Shown one piece after another: positions 27,322-35,662 of a DNA stretch of 64,000 nt. Every line of letters starts with the position of its first letter. Position 1 is the first letter of the stretch. Source of the DNA: JBHFEI01 sp041928815 (lineage in GTDB: Bacteria > Pseudomonadota > Alphaproteobacteria > Rhizobiales > Rhizobiaceae); the NCBI RefSeq assembly GCF_041928815.1, contig NZ_JBHFEI010000003.1, positions 402,934-466,933 of the forward strand. The letters are read 5' to 3'. The position numbers and the translations under genes are program-made. The notes below the pieces were generated by a model. It worked only from the letters and a program-made list of their open reading frames with translations, was not told where the DNA came from and did not search any database.

Positions 27322-28167
27322 TCAGATCATCGCCAGCGGCGTCTTGGCGCGGGGCGGGGGGAAGGCGGCATCGATCGCGGCCAGGTCTTGTGCCGTGAAG
27401 CGGATGTCGGCGGCCTGCCGGTTCTCCCGGACCCTTTCGGGCGAGGACGACTTCGGGATGGCGACCACGCCCGGCCGGTTCATCAGGAAGGCGAGCGCCA
27501 CCTGCGCCGGTGTCGCCTGATGGGCCTTGGCGAGGCGGACGAGGGCGGGATGACGCACCAGCCGGCCCTCGTCGAGCGGGGAATAGGCCATGACCGGGAT
27601 GCCGCGCGCGGCCTGCCACTGGACGAGGCCGTATTCGATGCCGCGTTCTGCGAGGTTGTAGAGCACCTGGTTGGTCTCGACCTTGTTGCCGCCGGCGACG
27701 GTTGCCAGTTCCTCCATGTCGTCGACGTCGAAATTGGAGACGCCCCAGGCGGCGATCTTGCCGTCGCGCCTCAGCGTCTCGAAGGCGGCGACCGTGTCTG
27801 AGAGGGGAAAGCGACCGCGCCAGTGCAGCAGATAGAGGTCGATGCACGCGATGCCGAGCCGTTTCAGGCTGGCCTCGCAGGCGGCGATCGTGCCGCTTCG
27901 GCTCGCATTCGACGGCAGCACCTTGCTGACGATGAAGGCCTCGTCGCGCCGCCCGCTGACCGCTTCGCCGACGACCGTCTCGGCGCCGCCATTGGCATAC
28001 ATCTCCGCCGTGTCGATCAGCGTCATGCCGAGATCGAGGCCGAGGCGGAGCGCGTCGGCCTCCGCACGTGCGTTCGCCCGGTTCTCCCCCATGTGCCAGG
28101 TGCCCTGGCCGAGCACGGGCACGCGCGGGCCGGATGCAAGGTCTGTCGTCGGGATCGGTTGGTGCAT
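27322..28167 (-). CDS. aldo/keto reductase
   Basis: NADPH-dependent carbonyl reductase of 281 aa. [28 protein letters not shown] opens the TIM barrel. The catalytic tetrad is visible: D in [18 protein letters not shown] in AEMYANG, K in [10 protein letters not shown] and H in DLYLLHWRG. The cofactor end is [17 protein letters not shown]. The ATG at 28167 is favoured over an open upstream stretch because the barrel starts there. Closest in style to the YeaE/2,5-diketo-gluconate reductase-like group; substrate unknown. Confidence 0.88.
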   Translation of the reverse strand: MHQPIPTTDLASGPRVPVLGQGTWHMGENRANARAEADALRLGLDLGMTLIDTAEMYANGGAETVVGEAVSGRRDEAFIVSKVLPSNASRSGTIAACEASLKRLGIACIDLYLLHWRGRFPLSDTVAAFETLRRDGKIAAWGVSNFDVDDMEELATVAGGNKVETNQVLYNLAERGIEYGLVQWQAARGIPVMAYSPLDEGRLVRHPALVRLAKAHQATPAQVALAFLMNRPGVVAIPKSSSPERVRENRQAADIRFTAQDLAAIDAAFPPPRAKTPLAMI

Positions 28168-28274
28168 GGCCGTCGCTCCTGCCTCGCGGTGATGCTGCGC
28201 GGCAGACACTACAGCAAGGATCGCGCGGTTCAAGGCGAGGGGCGCGTGCAACCGTGGTCAGACCGAGGACGACA

Positions 28275-28868
28275 ATGCCGATCGAAACCTTTCTCAGCCT
28301 TCTTCTCTTCGCGTTCACGACGTCGATCACGCCGGGCCCGAACAACATGATGCTGTTCGCCTCGGGTGTGAATTTCGGCTTCCTGCGCACGGTGCCGCAC
28401 ATGCTCGGCATCGGCTTCGGCTTCCTGTCGCTGCTGCTCGGCGTCGGCTTCGGGCTCGGCGCGCTTCTCGAAGCGGCGCCGCTCCTCTACACCGTCCTGA
28501 AAATCGCCGGGGGGCTCTACCTTCTGTGGATCGCCTGGACCATCGCCACGTCGCGCCGTCTGGCGGAGGGCAGGAGCGGCAGCCGGCCGCTGACCTTCCT
28601 TCAGGCCGCCGCCTTCCAGTGGGTCAATCCGAAGGCCTGGGTCATGGCCGTGTCGGCGATGGCCGCCTATCCGGACCCGGCCAATCATACGGCGACGGTC
28701 ATGATCGTCGGCGTCGCCTTCGCCCTCGTCAATCTGCCGAGCGTGTCGAGCTGGGCCGGCTTCGGTTCGGTCCTGCGCCGCTGGCTTTCCGACCCGCGCC
28801 GGCTCAAGGGGTTCAACATCGGCATGGCCGTGCTGCTCGTCCTCAGCCTCTGGCCGATGCTGCGCTGA
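28275..28868 (+). CDS. LysE family translocator
   Basis: Inner-membrane exporter of the LysE/RhtB family, 197 aa with about six membrane helices. The start MPIETFLSLLLFAFTTSITPGPNNMMLFASGVNFG holds the conserved SITPGPNN motif, and FQWVNPKAWVMAVSAMAAY is the second signature. Such proteins export amino acids or related small molecules. It lies 75 bp upstream of the nitrile hydratase operon in the same direction, so joint expression is possible; export of an amino acid or amide product would be a guess. Confidence 0.88.
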   Translation: MPIETFLSLLLFAFTTSITPGPNNMMLFASGVNFGFLRTVPHMLGIGFGFLSLLLGVGFGLGALLEAAPLLYTVLKIAGGLYLLWIAWTIATSRRLAEGRSGSRPLTFLQAAAFQWVNPKAWVMAVSAMAAYPDPANHTATVMIVGVAFALVNLPSVSSWAGFGSVLRRWLSDPRRLKGFNIGMAVLLVLSLWPMLR

Positions 28869-28943
28869 CGGTCGGCGCGAAACGGTTGGCGACGCGGCGG
28901 GATCGGCGTATGAAAACAGTCACTGTCCGTCCGGAGGACCTCC

Positions 28944-29567
28944 ATGCATCACCACGATCACGATGACCATCACGACAATCACCTGACGCCGATCGAGGCA
29001 CGGGTGAAGGCGCTCGAAACGATCCTGACGGAGAAGGGCCTCATCGATCCGGCGGCGATCGACGCGATCGTCGACACCTATGAGACGAAGATCGGCCCGC
29101 GCAACGGCGCCGCCGTGGTGGCGCGGGCCTGGGCCGATCCCGCCTTCGCCGGATGGCTTGCCGGGGACGCGACGGCGGCGATCGCCAGCCTCGGCTACAC
29201 CGGCCGCCAGGGCGAGCATATGCGCGCCGTCTTCAACACGCCCGAGACCCACAATCTCGTCGTCTGCACGCTCTGCTCCTGCTATCCGTGGTCGGTGCTC
29301 GGCCTGCCGCCGGTCTGGTACAAGGCGCCCGCCTACCGCTCCCGCGCCGTCATCGATCCGCGCGGGGTGCTGGCAGAATTCGGTGTCGCCCTGCCGGAGG
29401 AGCGGAAGATCCGCGTCTGGGATTCGACCGCCGAACTGCGCTATCTCGTCGTGCCCGAGCGTCCGGCGGGAACCGAGGGCATGGACGAGGCGGCGCTTGC
29501 GGCGCTCGTCACGCGCGATTCGATGATCGGGACCGGGCTTGCCCTTTCTCCGGAGGCGCGGCCATGA
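28944..29567 (+). CDS. nthA: cobalt-type nitrile hydratase, alpha subunit
   Basis: Catalytic subunit of the enzyme that hydrates nitriles to amides in the cytoplasm. 207 aa. The metal-binding motif VCTLCSC is at residues 107-113; C108, C111 and C113 with the S112/C113 amides hold the metal, and threonine at 109 marks the cobalt rather than the iron form. The first 13 residues ([13 protein letters not shown]) are unusually His/Asp-rich and may bind metal. GGAGG precedes the ATG. The stop overlaps the beta-subunit start (ATGA). Confidence 0.94.
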   Translation: MHHHDHDDHHDNHLTPIEARVKALETILTEKGLIDPAAIDAIVDTYETKIGPRNGAAVVARAWADPAFAGWLAGDATAAIASLGYTGRQGEHMRAVFNTPETHNLVVCTLCSCYPWSVLGLPPVWYKAPAYRSRAVIDPRGVLAEFGVALPEERKIRVWDSTAELRYLVVPERPAGTEGMDEAALAALVTRDSMIGTGLALSPEARP

Positions 29568-30223
29568 ACGGACCCCATGATCTCGGCGGCCAGCATGGCT
29601 TCGGCCCGGTGGCGCCGGAACCCGACGAGCCCTACTTTCACGGCGCGTGGGAAAAACGGGCGCTCGGCGTGACGCTCTCCTGCGGTGCGCTGCGCGCCTG
29701 GACGATCGACGAGAGCCGGCACATGCGCGAAACCCTGCCGCCGGCGACCTATCTGTCGTCGAGCTACTACGAGATCTGGATCCGGGCGCTGGAGCGGCTG
29801 CTCGTCCGCCACGACTTCGTCAGCGATCAGGAACTGCGCGAAGGCCGGGCGCTCGATCCGGTCCGCCGCGACGTGGCGGTGCTGACGGCCGAGCGCGTGC
29901 CGGCGGTACTTGCAAAGGGTTCCCCTTGCGACCGGCCGGTCTCGGAGCCGCCGCGCTTTGCCGTCGGCGAGCGCGTGCGCACCCGCAATTCTCACCCGGA
30001 GACCCATACCCGCCTGCCGCGCTACGCAAGGGCGAAGGCGGGAACCGTCGAGGCGGTGCAGGGCAGCTTCGTCTTCCCGGACACGAATGCGCATGGTCTC
30101 GGCGAGGCGCCGCAATGGGTCTACACCGTCGTGTTCGACGGGGCGGAGATCTGGGGCGACGGTGCCGATCCGTCGCTCACCGTCTCGATCGATGCCTGGG
30201 AGAGCTATCTTGTTGCCGCATGA
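29564..30223 (+). CDS. nthB: nitrile hydratase, beta subunit
   Basis: 219 aa partner of the alpha subunit. It opens [16 protein letters not shown], the typical beta N-terminus, contains [15 protein letters not shown] in the helical half, and ends in the SH3-like barrel ([48 protein letters not shown]). Conserved arginines that contact the alpha active site lie in the helical part (ESRHMRE). The start overlaps the alpha stop, and the accessory gene starts within its last codons. Confidence 0.93.
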   Translation: MNGPHDLGGQHGFGPVAPEPDEPYFHGAWEKRALGVTLSCGALRAWTIDESRHMRETLPPATYLSSSYYEIWIRALERLLVRHDFVSDQELREGRALDPVRRDVAVLTAERVPAVLAKGSPCDRPVSEPPRFAVGERVRTRNSHPETHTRLPRYARAKAGTVEAVQGSFVFPDTNAHGLGEAPQWVYTVVFDGAEIWGDGADPSLTVSIDAWESYLVAA

Positions 30224-30560
30224 GCTGGAACGCTCGCCCGGACTGCCTCTCTCGGTCGACGGCGCGCCCGCCTTTTCCCATCCCTGGCAGGCGCAGGCCT
30301 TCGCCATGACCGTGCATCTCCACGAAAGCGGCGTGTTCACCTGGAGCGAATGGGCGGCGGCCCTGTCGCGGGAGGTGCATCGTCCCGGGCGGGCATCGGA
30401 CGGGTCGGATTATTTCGAAAGCTGGGTCGCCGCGCTCGGGGCGCTTCTCGTCGAGCGCGGCGTCGCCTCCGACGAAACGATACGGCAGCTTGCCGCCGAC
30501 TGGCAGCGCGCCGCCGAGGCGACGCCGCACGGCCGGCCGATCCGGCTCGGTGACCGCTGA
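30213..30560 (+). CDS. nitrile hydratase accessory (activator) protein
   Basis: About 115 aa, related to the P14K/NhlE-type self-subunit-swapping chaperone that delivers cobalt to the alpha subunit. The family sequence LPLSVDGAPAFSHPWQAQAFAMTVHLHESGVFTWSEWAAAL and YFESWVAALGALLVERG is clear. No ATG or GTG fits; TTG codons at 30210 and 30213, 10-13 bp before the beta-subunit stop and after GGGAG, are the likely start, which would couple it to nthB. The exact start is uncertain. Third gene of the alpha-beta-activator operon usual for cobalt enzymes. Confidence 0.82.
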   Translation: MPHELERSPGLPLSVDGAPAFSHPWQAQAFAMTVHLHESGVFTWSEWAAALSREVHRPGRASDGSDYFESWVAALGALLVERGVASDETIRQLAADWQRAAEATPHGRPIRLGDR

Positions 30561-30620
30561 GGCGCGAATTTCGCCGGTTGCGCTTGCGCGAAACGGCCGA
30601 ATCCTGCCACTTCGCGAGCC

Positions 30621-31748
30621 ATGGAACTTGCACCGCAACAGGACGAGGCGCTGGCGGCGGTCTCGCGCTGGCTGAAGGAAGGCCGCTCGCCGCTCTTCCG
30701 GCTATTCGGCTATGCCGGCACCGGAAAGACGACGCTGGCGCGCTATTTCGCCGAGCATGTCGATGGCGAGGTCCTGTTCGCCGCCTTCACCGGCAAGGCG
30801 GCGCAGGTGCTGCGCTCGAAGGGCGCAACCAACGCCCGCACGATTCATTCGCTGATCTACAGGCCGCGCGGCGAGGAGGAGGTCTCCGACGAGGAGACCG
30901 GCAAGACATCGATCGCGCCGATGTTCTCCATCAACCGGCAGAGCCCGGTCGCGCGCGCCGCGCTGATCATCGTCGACGAATGCTCGATGGTCGACGAGGC
31001 GCTCGGCAAGGACCTGATGAGCTTCGGCACGCCGATCCTCGTGCTCGGCGATCCCGGCCAGTTGCCGCCGGTCTCGGGCGGCGGCTATTTCACCGACCAG
31101 GAGCCGGATTTCCTTCTGACCGACATCCACCGGCAGGCGCGCGACAACCCGATCATCCGTCTCGCCATGCAGGTGCGTGAGGGCGAGGAGATCCCGAAGG
31201 GCGATTTCGGCACGGTGCGCGTGATTTCGCGCGGCGACGTCGATCGCGACATGGTGCTCGCCGCCGACCAGGTGCTGGTCGGCACCAACAAGACGCGGCG
31301 GCGCTACAATGCGCGCCTGAGGGAACTGAAGGGTTTCACCACCGACCATCCGCAGGCCGGCGACAAGCTCGTCTGCCTCAGGAACGATCCGGCCAAGGGC
31401 CTGCTCAACGGCTCGCTGTGGCAGGTGATGACCTCGTCGCGCGAGACGGTGAAGCCCGGCATCAACCTGCTCATCCGCCCCGAGGACGACGACATGGATC
31501 GCGGCGCGGCGAAGATCAAGCTCCTGAAGGCCGCCTTCGAAAATCTGGACGAAGAGATCCCCTGGTCGACGCGCAAGCGCTACGACGAATTCGACTACGG
31601 CTATGCGTTGACCGTGCACAAGGCGCAAGGGTCGCAGTGGAACGACGTGGTGTTGTTTGACGAAAGCTGGGCCTTCCGGGACATGCGCGAACGCTGGCTC
31701 TACACCGCGATCACGCGGGCGGCCGAAACGTTGACGGTGGTGCGCTGA
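30621..31748 (+). CDS. RecD-like ATP-dependent DNA helicase
   Basis: Superfamily 1B helicase of 375 aa. The Walker A motif is FGYAGTGKTTLA (about residues 29-40), motif II is LIIVDECSMVDEALG, motif III is LVLGDPGQLPPV and the C-terminal motifs are YGYALTVHKAQGSQWNDVVLFDES and RERWLYTAITRAAETLTVV. It has the motor only, without the N-terminal domain of RecD2 or a RecB/C partner nearby. Common as a lone gene in alphaproteobacteria; role in DNA repair is likely but unproven. It starts 60 bp after the nitrile hydratase operon. Confidence 0.88.
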   Translation: MELAPQQDEALAAVSRWLKEGRSPLFRLFGYAGTGKTTLARYFAEHVDGEVLFAAFTGKAAQVLRSKGATNARTIHSLIYRPRGEEEVSDEETGKTSIAPMFSINRQSPVARAALIIVDECSMVDEALGKDLMSFGTPILVLGDPGQLPPVSGGGYFTDQEPDFLLTDIHRQARDNPIIRLAMQVREGEEIPKGDFGTVRVISRGDVDRDMVLAADQVLVGTNKTRRRYNARLRELKGFTTDHPQAGDKLVCLRNDPAKGLLNGSLWQVMTSSRETVKPGINLLIRPEDDDMDRGAAKIKLLKAAFENLDEEIPWSTRKRYDEFDYGYALTVHKAQGSQWNDVVLFDESWAFRDMRERWLYTAITRAAETLTVVR

Positions 31749-31891
31749 GGCCCGCTTCGCGAAAACGTGCGAAAAGCGATTCTTAAAAAATCTCAAGCAT
31801 AGGCGCGCATCCGGACGACTGCGACGCATGTCAGCTTTCGGCGGGCTCTTCGACGGGCGGTCGGCGGGCGGGCCGTTGCCGTCGCCCGCCG

Positions 31892-32596
31892 TCACTCGGC
31901 TGAGACGTGTCCGTGAAGCATCGCCTTGGCAATGGCCTGGAAGCGGTTGTGTCCGTTGAATTTCCGGATGATGTCGGCTTCGAGCGTTGCCACCGCGGCG
32001 ACGTCCATGTGCATGTCGAGGGCGATCCGGCTTGCGGCCGCGCCTTTTGCCATCATCTGGATGCAGCGGGTCTCGATCGGCGAGAGATGGACGCGCTCGC
32101 GCAGCAGGATCGGCTTGTGCTCGTCATGGGCGGCCGATTCGAGCAGCTCGGTGACGCGCTGGATCTGCCGGCAGAGCGTCGACTGCAGCGCCACCAGCTC
32201 CTTGCGATGGGCAAGCAGCGCCTCGGCAAAGAGGCGGTCCGCCTCGTCCTGGCTGTCGGCCTCGAGGAGATCGGCCATCAGTTGCTGGATGTCGGCGATC
32301 GGCATGTCGATCTCGCGGCAGCCGTTGATCACCGCCATCCGGCGGATGTCCTCGTTGCCGTAGACGCGCATCGGGCCCATGCGCTCTGCGGAAAGCAGGC
32401 CCTTCTCCTCGTAGAAATGCAGCGTGCGATGGGTGACGCCGAAGGCGTCGGCCATGTCGGCGATGCCGACCTGCCCGTCGGCGATGGTGCCGGGCAGGGG
32501 CAGGTTGGGCAGATAGCGGACCGAGCCGCGCCTGCCGCCCGGCGGTCTTTTAGCCTGCAAGTGGTCTGTCATCAGCAAGACGGTCTCCGTTTGCAC
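31892..32596 (-). CDS. MerR-family regulator with LuxR-like C-terminal helix-turn-helix
   Basis: 234 aa. After a basic, proline-rich 40-residue extension, residues about 42-110 form a MerR winged helix (VGIADMADAFGVTHRTLHFYEEKGLLSAERMGPMRVY). A helical linker follows. The C-terminal 60 residues (LSPIETRCIQMMAKGAAASR to RFQAIAKAMLHG) follow the pattern of a LuxR/GerE DNA-binding domain rather than a MerR ligand domain. No cysteine metal site is present in the linker apart from two lone cysteines. A second ATG at 32572 could be the true start. Target genes unknown. Confidence 0.78.
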   Translation of the reverse strand: MQTETVLLMTDHLQAKRPPGGRRGSVRYLPNLPLPGTIADGQVGIADMADAFGVTHRTLHFYEEKGLLSAERMGPMRVYGNEDIRRMAVINGCREIDMPIADIQQLMADLLEADSQDEADRLFAEALLAHRKELVALQSTLCRQIQRVTELLESAAHDEHKPILLRERVHLSPIETRCIQMMAKGAAASRIALDMHMDVAAVATLEADIIRKFNGHNRFQAIAKAMLHGHVSAE

Positions 32597-32855
32597 CTTT
32601 GGCGCAGAGCGGATGTGTTTCTCGCAGTCAAACCAAGCACAGGGTCAGAATGTCGGGACGAGCCGTCCGTCTCCGTGCCGTCGCTGCCAGCAACACGATA
32701 CCAATTCCTGCGCATTGTGGCAGATTATGCAAAGTTGCATCGCGGCGATAGTGTCTATTCTTACAGGTAAAATTCTGTTTTTTTAAGCAGATGCTGAATG
32801 TCTGTGCGGCGCGCGTCGGGCTGGTGTCCGTTCGGTTTTCCGGCCGATATCGACG

Positions 32856-34049
32856 TCAGTGCCTCTCGGCCGATGTCTCGTGCGCCGTGCCGAAGACGTA
32901 GAGCAGGCTTCCTGCCGTCGAGACGAAACCGACCTCTGCATCGTCGGCGAGAAGATCGCGCTGGCATTCCTCGGCAGCGCGAAAATTCTCGCGCGTTTGC
33001 TGTGCACGATACCGGTCGGTCGCGAGCATGCAGGTCATCAGCGGCGTCGAAAGGCCGGCGGCAGTGCTGAAGTCGTAGATCGGGCCGCTCATCGGCAGGA
33101 GCCGTGCGGCGAGCGAGACGCTTTCGAACATCATGTCGTCGGCGTCGTTCAACTGGTCGCTGCCGATGAAGGTCTGGCTCGCCACCGCATTGGTCTGCTG
33201 GTGGACGACGCTGATCGTCAGCCCCACGGGGTCGAATTCCGGTTTCACCTTGACGACGAAGTCGAGCGTCGCGGCGGTCGCCGGTTCGCCGTCGGCGCGC
33301 AGGGTCACGGTCCTGTAGGACCGCGCGGCCGAGGTCAGGGCGGCGGCGAAGGTGCTGGCGAGGTTGCCCGGTTTGCCGTCGGCAATGACGAAGATGCCCG
33401 GCAGATTGCCGGCGATGCGCGCGGAGGCCGATTCGCGCGCGGCGGCCCCGTCGCCGTTGCGCAGATCCGCAGAGCCGAAAGGCAGGCTGAGCGGCACGAT
33501 CAGCAGCAGCGGAAGCAGCGACGACAGCATGGCGATCGAGGAGGAACTCAGCCGCGCCGGCAGGATGCGGCGCACACGGCGGCGCAGCCCGGTCTCGACC
33601 GGCGGCGGGGCCGTGTCCGGGCCTGCGCCGGCGAAAGCCAGCGTCGCGACGGCCGCCTCGTCGGTCGTCGCGGCCTGCGGCTCCGCCTCCGCAGGCGCGG
33701 CCGGCGCGTTGAGGTGATATTCGGGCACGTAGGTGCCTTTCGGTATCACGATCCGCCAGGGGTCGTCCGCGCCGTCCTCGGCATAATAGAGGTCCATGCA
33801 CTTGCGCAGCTTGCCGGCATGGACGCGCACGAGCGGATCGCTGTCGGCATTGAAGGACTGAGACCGCCCGAAAACGTCGATGGCGATCGTGTACCCCTTC
33901 AACTGGTGCGCCTCGCCGGCGATCTCCTTCTCGACGACGTATTTCAGGAAATTGCGCAGCCGTTCCGAGCGTCCGAAGGCCGATGCGGCAAGCATGCGCG
34001 CAAGGCACAGGCGAATGTCGTCGTCGGCGGGTCTCTCGGGCATGGTCAT
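32856..34049 (-). CDS. membrane-anchored winged-helix protein, CadC-like, possibly shortened
   Basis: 397 aa. Residues 10-115 match a recurring N-terminal domain of rhizobial TPR/adenylate-cyclase-like proteins (FGRSERLRNFLKYVVEKE, LKGYTIAIDVFGRSQSFNADSDPLVRVHAGKLRKCMDLYY, IVIPKGTYVPEY), a winged-helix-like fold. An Ala/Pro linker and one membrane helix (about 172-195) follow, then a periplasmic part of about 200 residues. Relatives usually continue into TPR repeats; here the frame stops soon after ENFRAAEECQRDLLADD, as if the array had been lost. No paired effector gene is visible. Confidence 0.6.
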   Translation of the reverse strand: MTMPERPADDDIRLCLARMLAASAFGRSERLRNFLKYVVEKEIAGEAHQLKGYTIAIDVFGRSQSFNADSDPLVRVHAGKLRKCMDLYYAEDGADDPWRIVIPKGTYVPEYHLNAPAAPAEAEPQAATTDEAAVATLAFAGAGPDTAPPPVETGLRRRVRRILPARLSSSSIAMLSSLLPLLLIVPLSLPFGSADLRNGDGAAARESASARIAGNLPGIFVIADGKPGNLASTFAAALTSAARSYRTVTLRADGEPATAATLDFVVKVKPEFDPVGLTISVVHQQTNAVASQTFIGSDQLNDADDMMFESVSLAARLLPMSGPIYDFSTAAGLSTPLMTCMLATDRYRAQQTRENFRAAEECQRDLLADDAEVGFVSTAGSLLYVFGTAHETSAERH

Positions 34050-34225
34050 GGGTGGCGGCTTCCAGGGTCCGTGATCGGGCGTGATCGTTCCTGACGATCG
34101 TCGAGTCGCTCCGCGGGCACGGAACAGAATGTGCGTATCTTACGAAGTCCTCATTAAATCGCAATTACTGATTCTTGTCAGCGGCCGGTCAATCAAATTT
34201 CCGCTGCCGGCCGCTGACGTTTGCG

Positions 34226-35107
34226 TCATGAGAGTGCAGCGGCGTTCTTGGCGAGGAAGGACTCCAGCGTCTCGGCCGGCCGTCCGGACAGCGCGGAGAG
34301 GTCGCCCGTCACCATGTCGATGAGGCCGAGGCGCGTGTTGGTGTCGAAGGAGACGACGACGGGCACGATCGCGTCCGGCAGGCCGGCGGCCTTCAGCCCG
34401 GCGGCGAGCGCTTCGTCGTCGACGGGAACGACGGCGAGCGGCTTGCCGGTGGCTGCCGCGGCGAGCGCCGCGATCTCGGCCGTCGTGCGCGCCATGGCGC
34501 CGGTCAGGGTATAGGTGCGGTTGGCGGGCTCGGCCACGAGCGCGGCGGCGGTCGCGGCGGCGATGTCGGCACGCGCCACGTGGGCCAGGCGGCCTTCGCC
34601 GGCCGAGCTGTTCCAGTGGCCGGTCGAAAGCGCATGCGGCAGGGCCATGAAGAGGTTTTCCATGTACCAGCCGTTGCGCAGGATCGTGTAGGCGATGCCG
34701 GTCGCCTTCACCGCCTCTTCCGACTGGAGGTGATCGGGCGCGAAGGGGATAACGGAGTGTTCCGGATTGGGCATCGAGGTATAGAGGATGTGGGTGGCGC
34801 CGGAGCCCGCGGCCGCCGCGATCGCCGCGCGGTGCTGGCGAAGGCGCCGGCCCGGGGCATCGAGCGCGTCGGTCGAGACGATCAGGATCGTGTCGGCACC
34901 GGCGAAGGCCGTCTCCAGCGAGGCGGGGTCGTCGAAATCGGCACGGCGGGTGACCACGCCCTTTTCGGCATAGCCGGCGAGCTTGCCGGGATCGCGGCTC
35001 GCGGCGACGATCCGTGCCGGATCGATGTTCGGCCGTTCGAGAAGGTGATCGAGGACGAGCCGGCCGAGATGGCCGGAGGCGCCGGTGACGACGAGGGTCT
35101 TGGACAT
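34226..35107 (-). CDS. NAD(P)-binding SDR/NmrA-family oxidoreductase (QorB-like)
   Basis: 293 aa beginning MSKTLVVTGASGHLGRLVLDHLLERPNIDPARIVAASRDPGKL, an atypical short-chain dehydrogenase with the TGASGHLG cofactor loop, TILIVSTDALDAPGRR, and YTILRNGWYMENL, as in NADPH-quinone oxidoreductase 2 (QorB). The gene diverges from an HxlR-family regulator, the usual partner of such reductases and probably a redox- or quinone-responsive switch. The frame is open far upstream but crosses the regulator gene. ATG chosen by family start. Confidence 0.88.
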   Translation of the reverse strand: MSKTLVVTGASGHLGRLVLDHLLERPNIDPARIVAASRDPGKLAGYAEKGVVTRRADFDDPASLETAFAGADTILIVSTDALDAPGRRLRQHRAAIAAAAGSGATHILYTSMPNPEHSVIPFAPDHLQSEEAVKATGIAYTILRNGWYMENLFMALPHALSTGHWNSSAGEGRLAHVARADIAAATAAALVAEPANRTYTLTGAMARTTAEIAALAAAATGKPLAVVPVDDEALAAGLKAAGLPDAIVPVVVSFDTNTRLGLIDMVTGDLSALSGRPAETLESFLAKNAAALS

Positions 35108-35152
35108 GGGTTTTCCTTCAGCCTTGTGCGCGCTGCGGCGCTGCGGGAGATG

Positions 35153-35167
35153 GTCTCGTTTCGAGAC
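35153..35167. promoter_or_regulatory. candidate HxlR operator
   Basis: GTCTCG and CGAGAC form a perfect inverted repeat with a 3-nt spacer in the 139-bp gap between the divergent QorB-like and HxlR genes. A dimeric winged-helix regulator binding here could control both genes. Prediction from symmetry and position only. Confidence 0.45.
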
Positions 35168-35246
35168 TTCGTGTAGATCTGGCACCGGCCGGCCGATGTA
35201 AAGGAGGCAGGTTTTCCGCTCAAGGTTACGCGAAGGGAACCACGAC

Positions 35247-35654
35247 ATGAACACGGCAGCCCGGACGATGGCGGAGCCCCTGACGATGGTGATCGGCGAC
35301 ACGGCGATGAGCCTTGCCGATTGCCCGGTGCGCGATGTCCTCGACAATATCGGCGGCAAATGGAACACGCTGATCGTTCTGATGCTCGCCGAGGGTCCTT
35401 TGCGCTTCTCGGCGCTGCGCCGGCGCCTTCCCGACATTTCGCAGCGCATGCTGACGCAGACGCTGCGCGACCTGCAACGGGACGGATATCTGTCCCGCAC
35501 GGTGTTTCCGACCAAGCCGCCGAGCGTCGAATACCGGCTGACCGAGATGGGCCGCTCGTTCGAGGCGCTGCTCAAGGGGCTGGTGCGCTGGTCGGTCGAG
35601 CATCATGCCGCGATCCGCGCCGCGCGCGCGTCCTTCGACCAAGACGCGGCGTGA
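35247..35654 (+). CDS. HxlR-family transcriptional regulator
   Basis: 135-aa winged-helix protein. [63 protein letters not shown] is the HxlR signature. The cysteine in ADCPV near residue 26 is the position used for redox or electrophile sensing in QorR, YodB and HypR. It probably represses the divergent reductase and may also control the flavoprotein that begins within or just after its own stop codon. Confidence 0.9.
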   Translation: MNTAARTMAEPLTMVIGDTAMSLADCPVRDVLDNIGGKWNTLIVLMLAEGPLRFSALRRRLPDISQRMLTQTLRDLQRDGYLSRTVFPTKPPSVEYRLTEMGRSFEALLKGLVRWSVEHHAAIRAARASFDQDAA

Positions 35655-35662
35655 GCGGCGGC

